Positions 36,337-44,887 of a stretch of DNA of 64,000 nucleotides are shown piece by piece (position 1 is the first letter of the stretch; every line of letters begins with the position of its first letter). The notes beneath the pieces are model-generated. The model was given only the letters and a program-made list of their open reading frames with translations, searched no databases and was not told the origin of the DNA. The translations under genes and the position numbers were made by a program. Source of the DNA: Streptomyces sp. CoH27 (lineage in GTDB: Bacteria > Actinomycetota > Actinomycetes > Streptomycetales > Streptomycetaceae); the NCBI RefSeq assembly GCF_020181035.1, contig NZ_JAIQYY010000008.1, positions 116,801-180,800 on the forward strand, given 5' to 3'.

Positions 36337-36369
36337 GGGCGCCCGGTGTCACTACCGGGCGCCCTTTTT
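36337..36369 (+). terminator. Rho-independent terminator of acsA
   Basis: An 11-bp stem GGGCGCCCGGT (36337-36347) pairs with 36354-36364 around loop GTCACT and is followed by TTTTT. Confidence 0.92.
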
Positions 36370-36508
36370 CGTTCGCCTCACTAACCTCCAGCGTCAAAAT
36401 CCGGTAAAGTGGCAGCCTCAGGGTGTGCCGGGAAGTCTGGTCGGCGACGCCGCCGGCGATCCCGCACGACGGCGTGATCATCGCCGTACCGACCCGGAGG
36501 TCCCCGCC

Positions 36509-37963
36509 GTGGCCGCGCCCCGCACCCAGAAAGCCCCCCGCAAGGCCCTCGGACGGCTCTCCCTGCCCGAGCGGGCCATCGTCGCGGACGCGCTGCGCAC
36601 CGAGACCGTCGGCGGTGTCCTGCTGCTTCTCGCCGCCGTCGCGGCCCTCGTCTGGGCGAACATCCCGGCTCTCCACCACAGCTACGAGACCGTCAGCCAC
36701 TTCCACCTCGGCCCCGGCACGCTCGGCCTGAACCTCTCCTTGACCCACTGGGCCGCCGACGGCCTGCTCGCGGTGTTCTTCTTCGTCGCCGGCATCGAGC
36801 TCAAGCGCGAACTGGTCGCCGGGGACCTGCGCGAACCCAGAGCCGCCGCGCTGCCCGTGGTCGCCGCGCTGTGCGGCATGGCTGTACCGGCGCTCGTCTA
36901 CACCCTCACCGCCGTCACCGGGCACGGCTCCGCGCAGGGCTGGGCGGTGCCCACGGCGACCGACATCGCCTTCGCGCTCGCCGTCCTCGCGGTCATCGGC
37001 ACCTCCCTGCCCAGCGCCCTGCGCGCCTTCCTGCTCACCCTCGCGGTCGTCGACGACCTCTTCGCCATCCTGATCATCGCGGTCTTCTTCACCGAGCGGC
37101 TGAACTTCGCCGCCCTCGGCGGGGCCGTCGCCGGGCTGGTGGTCTTCTGGCTGCTGCTGCGCAAAGGCGTGCGCGGCTGGTACGTGTACGTTCCGCTGGC
37201 CCTGGTGATCTGGGCGCTGATGTACAACAGCGGCGTGCACGCCACCATCGCCGGTGTGGCCATGGGCCTGATGCTGCGCTGCGCCACCCGCGAGGGCGAG
37301 CAGCACTCCCCGGGCGAGCACATCGAGCACCTGGTGCGGCCCCTGTCGGCCGGGCTCGCCGTACCACTGTTCGCGCTGTTCAGCGCCGGGGTGAAGGTCT
37401 CCGGCGGGGCACTCGGGGACGTGTTCACCAAGCCGGAGACGCTCGGCGTGGTGCTCGGGCTCGTCGTCGGCAAGACGCTCGGCATATTCGGCGGCACATG
37501 GCTGACCGTCCGCTTCACCCGCGCCTCCCTCAGCGAGGACCTCGCCTGGGCCGACGTCTTCGCGGTGGCCTCGCTCGCCGGGATCGGCTTCACCGTCTCC
37601 CTGCTCATCGGCGAGCTCGCCTTCGCCGGCGATGCCGTCCTCACCGACGAGGTGAAGGCCGCCGTCCTCACCGGATCGCTGATCGCGGCGGTGTGGGCGA
37701 CGGTGCTGCTGAAGATACGCAACGGCAAGTACCGCAGGCTGTGCTCGGAGGAGGAGCGCGACGACGACCTCGACGGCATCCCGGACGTGTACGAGCAGGA
37801 CGACCCGGCGTACCACCTGCGCATGGCCGAGATCCACGAGCGCAAGGCCGCCGAACACCGGCGGATCGCCGCCGAGCGAGCCGCCGAGCGGACGGCCGCG
37901 GCCCGCCACGGGCTTGCGGAAGTGGCGGGCGGGGCAGGCGAGGACGACGACCGTCCGGCATGA
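36509..37963 (+). CDS. nhaA: Na+/H+ antiporter NhaA
   Basis: An electrogenic sodium/proton exchanger for salt and pH homeostasis. The GTG at 36509 has GGAGG eight bases upstream; the longer in-frame extension looks non-coding. The 484-residue protein has about twelve membrane segments, the unwound helix motif PTATDIAFALAVL and the paired transport aspartates in LAVVDDLFAILII (about residue 180). The C-terminal 75 residues are hydrophilic and charged (SEEERDDDLDGIPDVYEQ, then Glu/Arg/Ala-rich), longer than in enteric NhaA and possibly a cytoplasmic sensor. Confidence 0.95.
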   Translation: MAAPRTQKAPRKALGRLSLPERAIVADALRTETVGGVLLLLAAVAALVWANIPALHHSYETVSHFHLGPGTLGLNLSLTHWAADGLLAVFFFVAGIELKRELVAGDLREPRAAALPVVAALCGMAVPALVYTLTAVTGHGSAQGWAVPTATDIAFALAVLAVIGTSLPSALRAFLLTLAVVDDLFAILIIAVFFTERLNFAALGGAVAGLVVFWLLLRKGVRGWYVYVPLALVIWALMYNSGVHATIAGVAMGLMLRCATREGEQHSPGEHIEHLVRPLSAGLAVPLFALFSAGVKVSGGALGDVFTKPETLGVVLGLVVGKTLGIFGGTWLTVRFTRASLSEDLAWADVFAVASLAGIGFTVSLLIGELAFAGDAVLTDEVKAAVLTGSLIAAVWATVLLKIRNGKYRRLCSEEERDDDLDGIPDVYEQDDPAYHLRMAEIHERKAAEHRRIAAERAAERTAAARHGLAEVAGGAGEDDDRPA

Positions 37964-38034
37964 TCTGACGAGACGGTACAAAACAAGACGGCCACCCCGC
38001 AGGACGGCCGGACAGACCTCTGAGGGAGAACGCG

Positions 38035-38523
38035 ATGAGCGCACCCGACGGCAGCCCGGTCGGCGCCGAACGCAGCATCGGCCAGCTGTTCGCCTCGGCG
38101 ACGACCGAATTGTCGGCGCTGGTGCACGACGAGATCGCGCTGGCCAAGGCCCAGCTGAAGCAGGACGTGAAGCGCGGCGCGGTCAGCGGCGGCGCCTTCT
38201 CGATGGCGGGCATGGTGCTCCTGTTCTCCCTGCCGATGCTCAACTTCGCGCTCGCGTACGGCATCCGGACCTGGACCCACTGGAATCTGGCGATCTGCTT
38301 CGTGCTGTCCTTCGCGGCCAACGTGCTTGTCGCCGTCCTCCTCGCGCTGATCGGCCTGGTCTTCGCGAAGAAGGCCAAGAAGAGCAAGGGCCCGCAGAAG
38401 GTGGCCGCGTCGGTGAAGGAGACGGCGGGCGTCCTGCAGAACGCCAAGCCGCACCCGCGCGCGGAACTGCCCGAGGACCGCACCCCCGCGGCCATCGAAG
38501 CTGTGGCACGCTCGTCGTCATGA
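38035..38523 (+). CDS. Phage-holin-family membrane protein (DUF1469-like)
   Basis: A 162-residue protein with an amphipathic N-terminal helix (IGQLFASATTELSALVHDEI), two membrane helices (about 55-80 and 85-112) and a basic Lys-rich C-terminal tail. It matches actinobacterial holin-superfamily III proteins found widely on chromosomes, where a lytic role is doubtful. GAGGGAGAACGCG precedes the ATG. The stop overlaps the next gene's start (ATGA), so both are made together. Confidence 0.83.
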   Translation: MSAPDGSPVGAERSIGQLFASATTELSALVHDEIALAKAQLKQDVKRGAVSGGAFSMAGMVLLFSLPMLNFALAYGIRTWTHWNLAICFVLSFAANVLVAVLLALIGLVFAKKAKKSKGPQKVAASVKETAGVLQNAKPHPRAELPEDRTPAAIEAVARSSS

Positions 38524-39440
38524 GCGACCCCGCCCCCTCGGCCGTACGGATCGACGGTCCCTGGACCCACAGGGACGTCGCCGCCAACGGCGCGCGCTTC
38601 CACATCGCCGAGCTCGGCGACGGCCCGCTGGTGCTGCTGCTGCACGGCTTCCCGCAGTTCTGGTGGACGTGGCGGCACCAGATGACGGCGCTCGCGGACG
38701 CGGGCTACCGGGCGGTGGCGATGGACCTGCGGGGCGTCGGCGGCAGCGACCGCACGCCCCGCGGGTACGACCCCGCCAACCTGGCACTGGACGTCACCGG
38801 CGTGATCCGCTCGCTCGGCGAGCCGGACGCGGCGCTGGTCGGCCACGATCTGGGCGGCTATCTGGCATGGACGGCGGCGGCGATGCGGCCGAAGCTCGTA
38901 CGACGGCTCGTGGTCGTGTCGATGCCGCACCCGCGGCGCTGGCGTGCGGCGATGCTGCTCGACGCCCGGCAGACCGCCGCGAACTCCTACATCTGGGGCT
39001 TCCAGCGGCCGTGGCTCCCGGAGCGTCAACTCACCGCGGACGGCGGGGCGCTGGTGGGCCGGCTGATCCGGGACTGGTCCGGGCCGCGCCCGCCGGAGGA
39101 CGAGGCGGTGGAGACGTACCAGCGGGCCATGTGCATCCCGTCGACCGCGCACTGCTCGATCGAGCCGTACCGCTGGCTGGTCCGCTCGTTCGCCCGGCCG
39201 GACGGCATCCAGTTCAACCGCCGTATGAAACGCCCCGTTCGGGTGCCCACGCTCCATCTGCACGGCTCACTCGACCCGGTGACCCGCACGCGCAGCTCGG
39301 CCGGCTCCGGCGAGTACGTCGAAGCCCCCTACCGCTGGCGCCTGTTCGACGGCCTCGGCCACTTCCCGCACGAGGAGGACCCGGTGGCGTTCTCCACGGA
39401 ACTCGTCAACTGGCTGAAAGACCCCGAGCCGGACCGGTGA
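38520..39440 (+). CDS. Alpha/beta hydrolase, epoxide-hydrolase-like
   Basis: A 306-residue hydrolase coupled to the holin-like gene by an ATGA overlap. The oxyanion motif is LHGFPQFWWTWRHQ, and the nucleophile elbow GHDLGGYLAW carries aspartate, which points to epoxide hydrolase or dehalogenase chemistry instead of an esterase. A cap domain follows, and the histidine lies in GLGHFPHEEDP near the C-terminus. The last 76 bases, including the stop, are repeated 134 bases downstream. The substrate is unknown. Confidence 0.88.
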   Translation: MSDPAPSAVRIDGPWTHRDVAANGARFHIAELGDGPLVLLLHGFPQFWWTWRHQMTALADAGYRAVAMDLRGVGGSDRTPRGYDPANLALDVTGVIRSLGEPDAALVGHDLGGYLAWTAAAMRPKLVRRLVVVSMPHPRRWRAAMLLDARQTAANSYIWGFQRPWLPERQLTADGGALVGRLIRDWSGPRPPEDEAVETYQRAMCIPSTAHCSIEPYRWLVRSFARPDGIQFNRRMKRPVRVPTLHLHGSLDPVTRTRSSAGSGEYVEAPYRWRLFDGLGHFPHEEDPVAFSTELVNWLKDPEPDR

Positions 39441-39574
39441 AACGCCCCCCGCACGCGCGCGGCTGGGGGTCCGGGGGTCGGCCCCCGGGAAAGCACAGCC
39501 CGCACGAGGAGGACCCGGTGGCGTTCTCCACGGAACTCGTCAACTGGCTGAAGGATCCCGAGCCGGACCGGTGA
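39365..39574 (+). repeat. 76-bp direct duplication of the hydrolase 3' end
   Basis: Bases 39365-39440, the last 25 codons of the epoxide-hydrolase-like gene with its stop, recur at 39499-39574 with two mismatches. The 58 bases between the copies contain a palindromic repeat element. The second copy has no start codon and is a vestige. Confidence 0.96.
39462..39498. repeat. REP-like intergenic palindromic element, copy 1
   Basis: The segment GGCTGGGGGTCCGGGGGTCG and the following GCCCCCGGGAAAGCACAG contain an imperfect palindrome (CCGGGGG/CCCCCGG). A close relative lies at 41,172-41,210, again just beyond a gene. Confidence 0.7.
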
Positions 39575-39726
39575 CGGTATGCCGGTGACCGTGCGGTGAC
39601 GGGGTCGATGCGTGATGTATCCGGTTGGTGAACACTTGTCCCTCGAACGGCCACATGCCTGCCGCATAGGCCAATTGGGGGGCGCACACGCGGTTATCGA
39701 CCTTCTGACGGGGCACACGTCGGGGT

Positions 39727-39903
39727 ATGGGCTGGACGCACGACAGTGACGCACCCCGCAACCGCCGCTCGACCTCCGGTCTGAGCACGCCTCAGCGAGG
39801 CACCCCGCAACTCGCGGAGGCGGACCTCCGGGTGGGAATCCCGCACATCCTGCGCCGCCGGGCCCGCTGGGTCTCGGTACGTCTGCGTCACCCGCGCGGC
39901 TGA
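39727..39903 (+). CDS. Small orphan ORF, 58 residues
   Basis: An ATG frame of 58 codons beginning MGWTHDSDAPRNRRS and ending RVRLRHPRG-like basic residues (SVRLRHPRG). About 82 percent of its codons end in G or C, so it could be real. There is no obvious ribosome-binding site and no family I recognise. It lies in a 490-base gap before the convergent MarP gene; the rest of that gap shows only the duplicated hydrolase end. Confidence 0.3.
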   Translation: MGWTHDSDAPRNRRSTSGLSTPQRGTPQLAEADLRVGIPHILRRRARWVSVRLRHPRG

Positions 39904-39931
39904 ACCCCGCACCACGCGAACCCGCCAGGGC

Positions 39932-41131
39932 TCACAGAGCGCAGCTGTCCGTACCCACTTCCTCGGTCGCCGCACGGCCCCGCTCGATGTCGGGGCGGAC
40001 CTCGTCCGCCGTGAGCGCGTAGCCGGTCTCGGCGTCGTCCAGGGACTTGGCGAACACCACGCCGTACACCCTGCCGTCGGGCGTGAGCAGCGGGCCACCG
40101 GAGTTGCCCTGGCGGACGATCGTGTACAGCGAGTAGACGTCACGGCTGACCGTGCCGCGGTGGTAGATGTCCGGACCGTTGGCCGTGATGCGCCCGCGCA
40201 CGCGCGCGGCGCGCACGTCGTACGAGCCGTTCTCCGGGAAGCCCGCGACGATCGCGCCGTCGCCGCCGGCCGCCTCCTGGCCGGAGAACCGCAGCGCGGT
40301 CGCCCTCAGATCCGGTACGTCGAGTACGGCGATGTCGCGCTTCCAGTCGTACAGGACGACCTTGGCGTCGTACCTGCGGCCCTGACCGCCGATCTGCACG
40401 GTGGGCGCGTCGACCCCGCCGACCACGTGCGCGTTGGTCATGACGCGGCGGTCGGCGAAGACGAAGCCGGTGCCCTCCAGGACCTTGCCGCAGCTCTCGG
40501 CGGTGCCGGTGACCTTGACGATGGAGTCCTGGGCGCGGGCGGCGACCCCACTGCCGGCGAGGGCCGGGTCGGGCGGCTGGACGTCCTTGATCGGCTCGTT
40601 GGCGAAGGGGCTGAAGACCTGCGGGAAGCCGTTCTGCGCGAGGACGGTGGAGAAGTCCGCGAACCAGGTGTTGGCCTGCGCGGGCAGCGCCCGGGAGACC
40701 CCGAGGAGCACCTTGGAGCCGCGCACCTCCTTGCCGAGTGTCGGCAGCGTCGTACCGGCGAGGGCGGAGCCGATCAGCCAGGCTACCAGCAGCATCGCGA
40801 CGACGTTGACCAGCGCCCCGCCGGTGGCGTCCAGGGCGCGGGCCGGGGACCAGGTGATGTACCGGCGCAGTTTGTTGCCGAGGTGGGTGGTCAGGGCCTG
40901 GCCGACGGAGGCGCACACGATCACGACGACCACGGCGACCACGGCCGCGGTGGTGCCGACGGTCGCCTTGTCGGTCACGGCGTCCCAGATCACGGGCAGG
41001 GTGTACACGGCGACGAGGCCGCCGCCGAGGAAACCGATCACCGACAGGATGCCGACGACGAAGCCCTGGCGGTAGCCCACGACCGCGAACCACACGGCCG
41101 CGACCAGCAACAGGATGTCCAGCGCGTTCAC
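39932..41131 (-). CDS. marP: MarP-family membrane serine protease
   Basis: A periplasm-facing trypsin-like protease anchored by a CvpA-type membrane domain. Residues 1 to about 165 form four membrane helices (ALDILLLVAAVWFAVVGYRQ onward). The protease domain has the triad in MTNAHVVGG, DWKRDIAVLDV and RQGNSGGPLL. Two cysteines (TAESCGK and TDSCAL at the C-terminus) correspond to the disulfide that tunes MarP activity in Mycobacterium tuberculosis, where the enzyme protects against acid and oxidative stress. The family assignment is firm; the role here is by analogy. Confidence 0.92.
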   Translation of the reverse strand: MNALDILLLVAAVWFAVVGYRQGFVVGILSVIGFLGGGLVAVYTLPVIWDAVTDKATVGTTAAVVAVVVVIVCASVGQALTTHLGNKLRRYITWSPARALDATGGALVNVVAMLLVAWLIGSALAGTTLPTLGKEVRGSKVLLGVSRALPAQANTWFADFSTVLAQNGFPQVFSPFANEPIKDVQPPDPALAGSGVAARAQDSIVKVTGTAESCGKVLEGTGFVFADRRVMTNAHVVGGVDAPTVQIGGQGRRYDAKVVLYDWKRDIAVLDVPDLRATALRFSGQEAAGGDGAIVAGFPENGSYDVRAARVRGRITANGPDIYHRGTVSRDVYSLYTIVRQGNSGGPLLTPDGRVYGVVFAKSLDDAETGYALTADEVRPDIERGRAATEEVGTDSCAL

Positions 41132-41171
41132 TGCTTCAGGCCTCGCCTACTCCACTCCGCTCCCCGCGGCC

Positions 41172-41210
41172 TGGCCGGGGGTCCGGGGTTGTCCCCCGGA
41201 AAGACACAGC
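41172..41210. repeat. REP-like intergenic palindromic element, copy 2
   Basis: The segment CTGGCCGGGGGTCCGGGGTT with the following GTCCCCCGGAAAGACACAGC is about 80 percent identical to the element at 39462-39498, and lies in the 93-base gap between marP and the Nudix gene. Confidence 0.65.
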
Positions 41211-41224
41211 ACGACGACACCCTG

Positions 41225-41917
41225 TCATGACCGCCAGTCGAGTGGCACCCGCTTCTCTCTGTCCCAGGGGCGCTCCCAGCCCGCGTAGTGCAGCAGACGG
41301 TCGATCACGCCGGCCGTGAAGCCCCAGACGAGGGCCGATTCGACCAGGAATGCCGGGCCGGCGTGACCCCGGGGGTGGATGGCGGTGGCGCGGTTGGCGG
41401 GGTCCGTGAGATCCGCCACGGGGACCGTGAAGACCCTGGCCGTCTCATTGGGGTCGACGACGCCGACCGGGCTGGGCTCGCGCCACCAGCCGAGCACGGG
41501 CGTGACGACGAAGCCGCTGACCGGGATGTAGAGCGCGGGCAGCACGCCGAAGAGCTGGACGCCGGACGGGTCGAGGCCGGTCTCCTCCTCGGCCTCGCGC
41601 AGGGCGGCTCTGAGCGGCCCGTCGGCGTGCGGATCGCCGTCCTCGGGGTCGAGGGCGCCGCCCGGGAAGGACGGCTGCCCGGCGTGCGAGCGCAGCGAGC
41701 CGGCGCGCTCCATGAGCAGCAGCTCGGGGCCGCGCTCGCCCTCGCCGAACAGGATCAGCACCGCCGACTGCCGGCCCGAGCCGTTCTCCGGCGGCAGGAA
41801 TCTGCTCAGCTGGACCGGCTCGACCGTCTCGGCCGCCTTCACCACCGGCGCCAGCCAGTCGGGCAGCCCTTCCTTGCTCAGCGTCACCGCGCCCCGCGCC
41901 TCACTGGCCTTCGTCAT
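41225..41917 (-). CDS. Nudix hydrolase, CoA pyrophosphatase type
   Basis: Predicted to cleave CoA or oxidised CoA to 3',5'-ADP and phosphopantetheine. The 230-residue protein has the CoA-type signature before the Nudix box (LRSHAGQPSFPGGALD) and the catalytic helix AALREAEEETGL. A short acidic insert (PEDGDPHADG) separates the two. The ATG at 41917 is preferred because GGGGGTGGCG precedes it; a GTG two codons upstream is an alternative. It lies between nth and marP on the same strand, an arrangement I recall from other actinobacteria. Confidence 0.88.
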   Translation of the reverse strand: MTKASEARGAVTLSKEGLPDWLAPVVKAAETVEPVQLSRFLPPENGSGRQSAVLILFGEGERGPELLLMERAGSLRSHAGQPSFPGGALDPEDGDPHADGPLRAALREAEEETGLDPSGVQLFGVLPALYIPVSGFVVTPVLGWWREPSPVGVVDPNETARVFTVPVADLTDPANRATAIHPRGHAGPAFLVESALVWGFTAGVIDRLLHYAGWERPWDREKRVPLDWRS

Positions 41918-41993
41918 CGCCACCCCCGTCGCCTCTGCCTGTCCAACGCCCGAGGGCCCCGAGATCGTTCCGTCACGCGGCGAGACCGGCCCG

Positions 41994-42995
41994 TCACGCG
42001 GCCCCCAGCGGCGGGGCCGGCTTGCCGCCCGCGTCGAGGTACGCCTGCGGGGGCTTGAGGCGCTGGCCGGGGAAGCCGCCCTTCTCGTACTTCAACAGCT
42101 TCTTCGCCTTCTCCGGATCGGTCTCGCCCTCGCCGTAGGCCGGGCAGAGCGGGGCGATCGGGCAGGCGCCGCAGGCGGGCTTGCGGGCGTGGCAGATCCG
42201 GCGGCCGTGCCAGATCACGTGGTGGGACAGATCGGTCCACTCGCTCTTCGGGAAGAGCGCGCCGACGGCCGCCTCGATCTTGTCCGGGTCGGTCTCCTCG
42301 GTCCACCGCCAGCGCCGTACGAGCCGCTGGAAGTGGGTGTCCACGGTGATCCCGGGCCGCCCAAAGGCGTTGCCGAGGACGACGAAGGCGGTTTTGCGGC
42401 CGACACCGGGCAGCTTGACCAGGTCCTCCAGCCTGCCGGGCACCTCACCGCCGAAGTCCTCGGTGAGTGCCTTGGAGAGCCCTATCACCGACCTGGTCTT
42501 GGCCCGGAAGAAGCCGCAGGGGCGCAGGATCTCCTCGACCTCCTCCGGGTTGGCCGCGGCGAGGTCCTCGGGGGTCGGGTACCTGGCGAACAGCGCCGGG
42601 GTCGTCTGGTTGACGCGCAGGTCCGTGGTCTGGGCGGACAGCACCGTGGCGACGAGCAGCTGGAAGGGGTTCTCGAAGTCCAGCTCGGGATGGGCGTACG
42701 GGTACACCTCGGCCAGCTCGCGGTTGATGCGGCGGGCGCGGCGGACCAGGGCGGTGCGGGACTCCTGCGCCGGGGGTTTCACCGCGACCTTCTTGACGGA
42801 CGCGGCCTTCTTCACGGCGACGGCTTTCCCGGTCCGCACGGCCTCGGCCTTCTTGGCGGCCGCCACGACCTTCTTGGCGGACACCTTCTTGGCGGCCGCC
42901 TTCTTGGCAGCGGTGACCTTTTTAGCCGTTTTTCCGGTTTTCTCACTACCGCCAGGACCATGTTCGCCCACAGCGGAATCGCGACGTACAACCAC
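41994..42995 (-). CDS. nth: Endonuclease III (base excision repair) with Lys/Ala-rich N-terminal extension
   Basis: A DNA glycosylase/AP lyase that removes oxidised pyrimidines. Catalytic residues are the HhH lysine in [14 protein letters not shown] and the aspartate in TVDTHFQRL. The iron-sulfur ligands are [17 protein letters not shown]. Unlike typical 210-260-residue enzymes it begins with about 70 residues of AKK/VKK-type repeats, resembling the tail of the window's TopA and probably binding DNA non-specifically (inference). The GTG start follows GGGGG at suitable spacing. Confidence 0.95.
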   Translation of the reverse strand: MVVRRDSAVGEHGPGGSEKTGKTAKKVTAAKKAAAKKVSAKKVVAAAKKAEAVRTGKAVAVKKAASVKKVAVKPPAQESRTALVRRARRINRELAEVYPYAHPELDFENPFQLLVATVLSAQTTDLRVNQTTPALFARYPTPEDLAAANPEEVEEILRPCGFFRAKTRSVIGLSKALTEDFGGEVPGRLEDLVKLPGVGRKTAFVVLGNAFGRPGITVDTHFQRLVRRWRWTEETDPDKIEAAVGALFPKSEWTDLSHHVIWHGRRICHARKPACGACPIAPLCPAYGEGETDPEKAKKLLKYEKGGFPGQRLKPPQAYLDAGGKPAPPLGAA

Positions 42996-43141
42996 CCGCT
43001 AAGCCCCCTTGGCCTGTGCTCTCACGGTGATTTGGACACCCGGCCAGCCTAGAGCCCGGCACCGACATCCGCCCCGGACCCGCAAGATCGGCCCCCGATT
43101 GGACCCCTGACGCTTACCTCAGGACACCTGTGCGGCATCCT

Positions 43142-43155
43142 TGTGACAGATCACA
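43142..43155. promoter_or_regulatory. Candidate Crp binding site upstream of crp
   Basis: TGTGACAGATCACA is a palindrome (TGTGA and TCACA arms with four bases between, also GTG-N6-CAC). It lies about 90 bases before the crp start, so autoregulation is plausible. Spacing differs from the six-base spacer of the E. coli site. Confidence 0.5.
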
Positions 43156-43246
43156 CTGTTTGGACCGTCCGGCAAAATGGGGAGCACGGTCCCCTGGTAC
43201 ACGGGGGAACAAGATCCCCTGAGCAGGTCGACAAGGGAGAGAACTC

Positions 43247-43921
43247 GTGGACGACGTTCTGCGGCGCAACCCGCTCTTCGCGGCGCTCGACGACGAGCAG
43301 GCCGCGGAGCTCCGCGCCTCCATGAGTGAGGTGACCCTCGCGCGCGGTGACTCACTGTTCCACGAGGGCGACCCCGGTGACCGGCTGTACGTCGTCACCG
43401 AGGGCAAGGTCAAGCTGCACCGCACCTCCCCCGACGGCCGCGAGAACATGCTCGCCGTCGTCGGCCCCGGTGAGCTGATCGGTGAGCTGTCGCTGTTCGA
43501 CCCGGGCCCGCGTACGGCCACCGCGACCGCGCTGACCGAGGTCAAGCTGCTCGGTCTCGGCCACGGCGACCTCCAGCCCTGGCTGAACGCCCGCCCCGAG
43601 GTGGCCGGCGCCCTGCTGCGCGCCGTCGCACGCCGGCTGCGCAAGACCAACGACGCCATGTCCGACCTGGTCTTCTCCGACGTCCCCGGCCGCGTGGCCC
43701 GCGCCCTGCTGGACCTCTCGCGCCGCTTCGGCGTGCAGTCCGAGGAGGGCATCCACGTCGTCCACGACCTCACGCAGGAGGAGCTGGCCCAGCTGGTCGG
43801 CGCCTCACGCGAGACCGTGAACAAGGCGCTGGCGGACTTCGCCCAGCGCGGGTGGCTCCGCCTGGAGGCGCGGGCCGTGATCCTGCTGGACGTGGAGCGG
43901 CTCGCCAAGCGGTCGCGCTGA
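43247..43921 (+). CDS. crp: Cyclic AMP receptor protein Crp
   Basis: A 224-residue CRP/FNR-family regulator which in Streptomyces controls germination and secondary metabolism. The N-terminal cyclic-nucleotide domain contains the phosphate-binding cassette GELIGELSLFDPGPRTATA (arginine contacting cAMP phosphate). A dimer helix follows, and the winged helix-turn-helix is LTQEELAQLVGASRETVNKA near residues 175-195. The GTG start is supported by GGGAGAGAACTC. A palindromic candidate site lies upstream. Confidence 0.95.
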   Translation: MDDVLRRNPLFAALDDEQAAELRASMSEVTLARGDSLFHEGDPGDRLYVVTEGKVKLHRTSPDGRENMLAVVGPGELIGELSLFDPGPRTATATALTEVKLLGLGHGDLQPWLNARPEVAGALLRAVARRLRKTNDAMSDLVFSDVPGRVARALLDLSRRFGVQSEEGIHVVHDLTQEELAQLVGASRETVNKALADFAQRGWLRLEARAVILLDVERLAKRSR

Positions 43922-44035
43922 CGCCGGTCGGCCGGTCCCGGCCGACTGCGCCGGGGGCTGCGCCGGGCTGCTCCCGCAGTGCGGCGCCCGGTTAAATCAG
44001 CTGCTCGGGGCCCCTGGGCACGCCACAGTTGCCCC

Positions 44036-44857
44036 ATGGCTGAAACGATCCGTCGTCCCGGTCTCGACGAGCAGGGCTTCATCGCGCGCGAAGGTTCCCT
44101 CGCGCGCGTGCCCGACGCCTTCCGCCCGGTCGTGGCCGCCGCGCGCGACCGGCTGCTGGACGTCTTCGGGGCGCGCCTGCACAGCGCCTACCTCTACGGG
44201 TCGATCCCGCGCGGCACCGCGCGCGTGGGACGCAGCGACCTGGACCTGCTCGTCGTCCTGCGGGAGGAGCCGGCCGAGACGGACCGGGAGGCCGCGCGGG
44301 CGCTGGACGAGGCCGTCGACAAGGAGTTCCCGCAGATCGACGGCGTCGGCACGCTGCTGTCCAGCCGGGACCGGGTGCTGAGCGAGCTGGAGCGCTACGA
44401 CCTGGGCTGGTTCGTGGCCTGTCTGTGCACCCCGCTGCTCGGCGAGGACCTCGCCGAGTACCTGCCGCGCTACCGGCCCGAGTCCCTGCTCGCCCGCGAG
44501 ACCAACGGCGACCTGGCCCTGTTCCTGCTCCGCTGGCGGAAGCGGATCGCGGACGCCGCCGACACCGAGGAGGCCCGGCGCCCCCTCGTGCGCTTCATGT
44601 CCCGCCACCTCGTCCGCACCGGCTTCACCCTCGTCATGCCCCGCTGGAACGGCTGGACGAGCGACCTGCGGGAGATGGCCGAGGCGTTCGCCGCCTCCTA
44701 CCCGGAGCGGGCCGCACAGCTGCGCACGGCGGCGGAGTACGGCTACGAACCCGTCGGCGACCCCGAGCTGCTGCGGATGTACGTCGACGACCTCGGCCCC
44801 TGGCTCGCCGCCGAGTACGCGCGCGTGCACGGCATCAAGGCGCCCAGGCCGGACTAG
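44036..44857 (+). CDS. Nucleotidyltransferase-domain protein
   Basis: A 273-residue protein with a polymerase-beta-type nucleotidyltransferase fold. The motif [20 protein letters not shown] (GS-X10-DxD, about residues 58-78) supplies the metal-binding aspartates. The C-terminal helical domain resembles those of aminoglycoside adenylyltransferase-like proteins, but I cannot assign a substrate. The ATG lies six bases after CACAGT with no ribosome-binding site, suggesting a leaderless mRNA. Confidence 0.78.
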   Translation: MAETIRRPGLDEQGFIAREGSLARVPDAFRPVVAAARDRLLDVFGARLHSAYLYGSIPRGTARVGRSDLDLLVVLREEPAETDREAARALDEAVDKEFPQIDGVGTLLSSRDRVLSELERYDLGWFVACLCTPLLGEDLAEYLPRYRPESLLARETNGDLALFLLRWRKRIADAADTEEARRPLVRFMSRHLVRTGFTLVMPRWNGWTSDLREMAEAFAASYPERAAQLRTAAEYGYEPVGDPELLRMYVDDLGPWLAAEYARVHGIKAPRPD

Positions 44858-44887
44858 CCGATCGGCCGGACCAGCCGGTCGCCGGGA

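Noticed and set aside
38663..39574. A plus-strand frame ending in the duplicated hydrolase tail
   Set aside because: Most of it is an out-of-frame shadow of the hydrolase; only the last 25 codons match, because of the duplication, and there is no start of its own.
42995..43000. Nth Lys/Ala extension considered as a separate histone-like gene
   Set aside because: It is in one uninterrupted frame with the endonuclease and has a good ribosome-binding site only at the upstream GTG.
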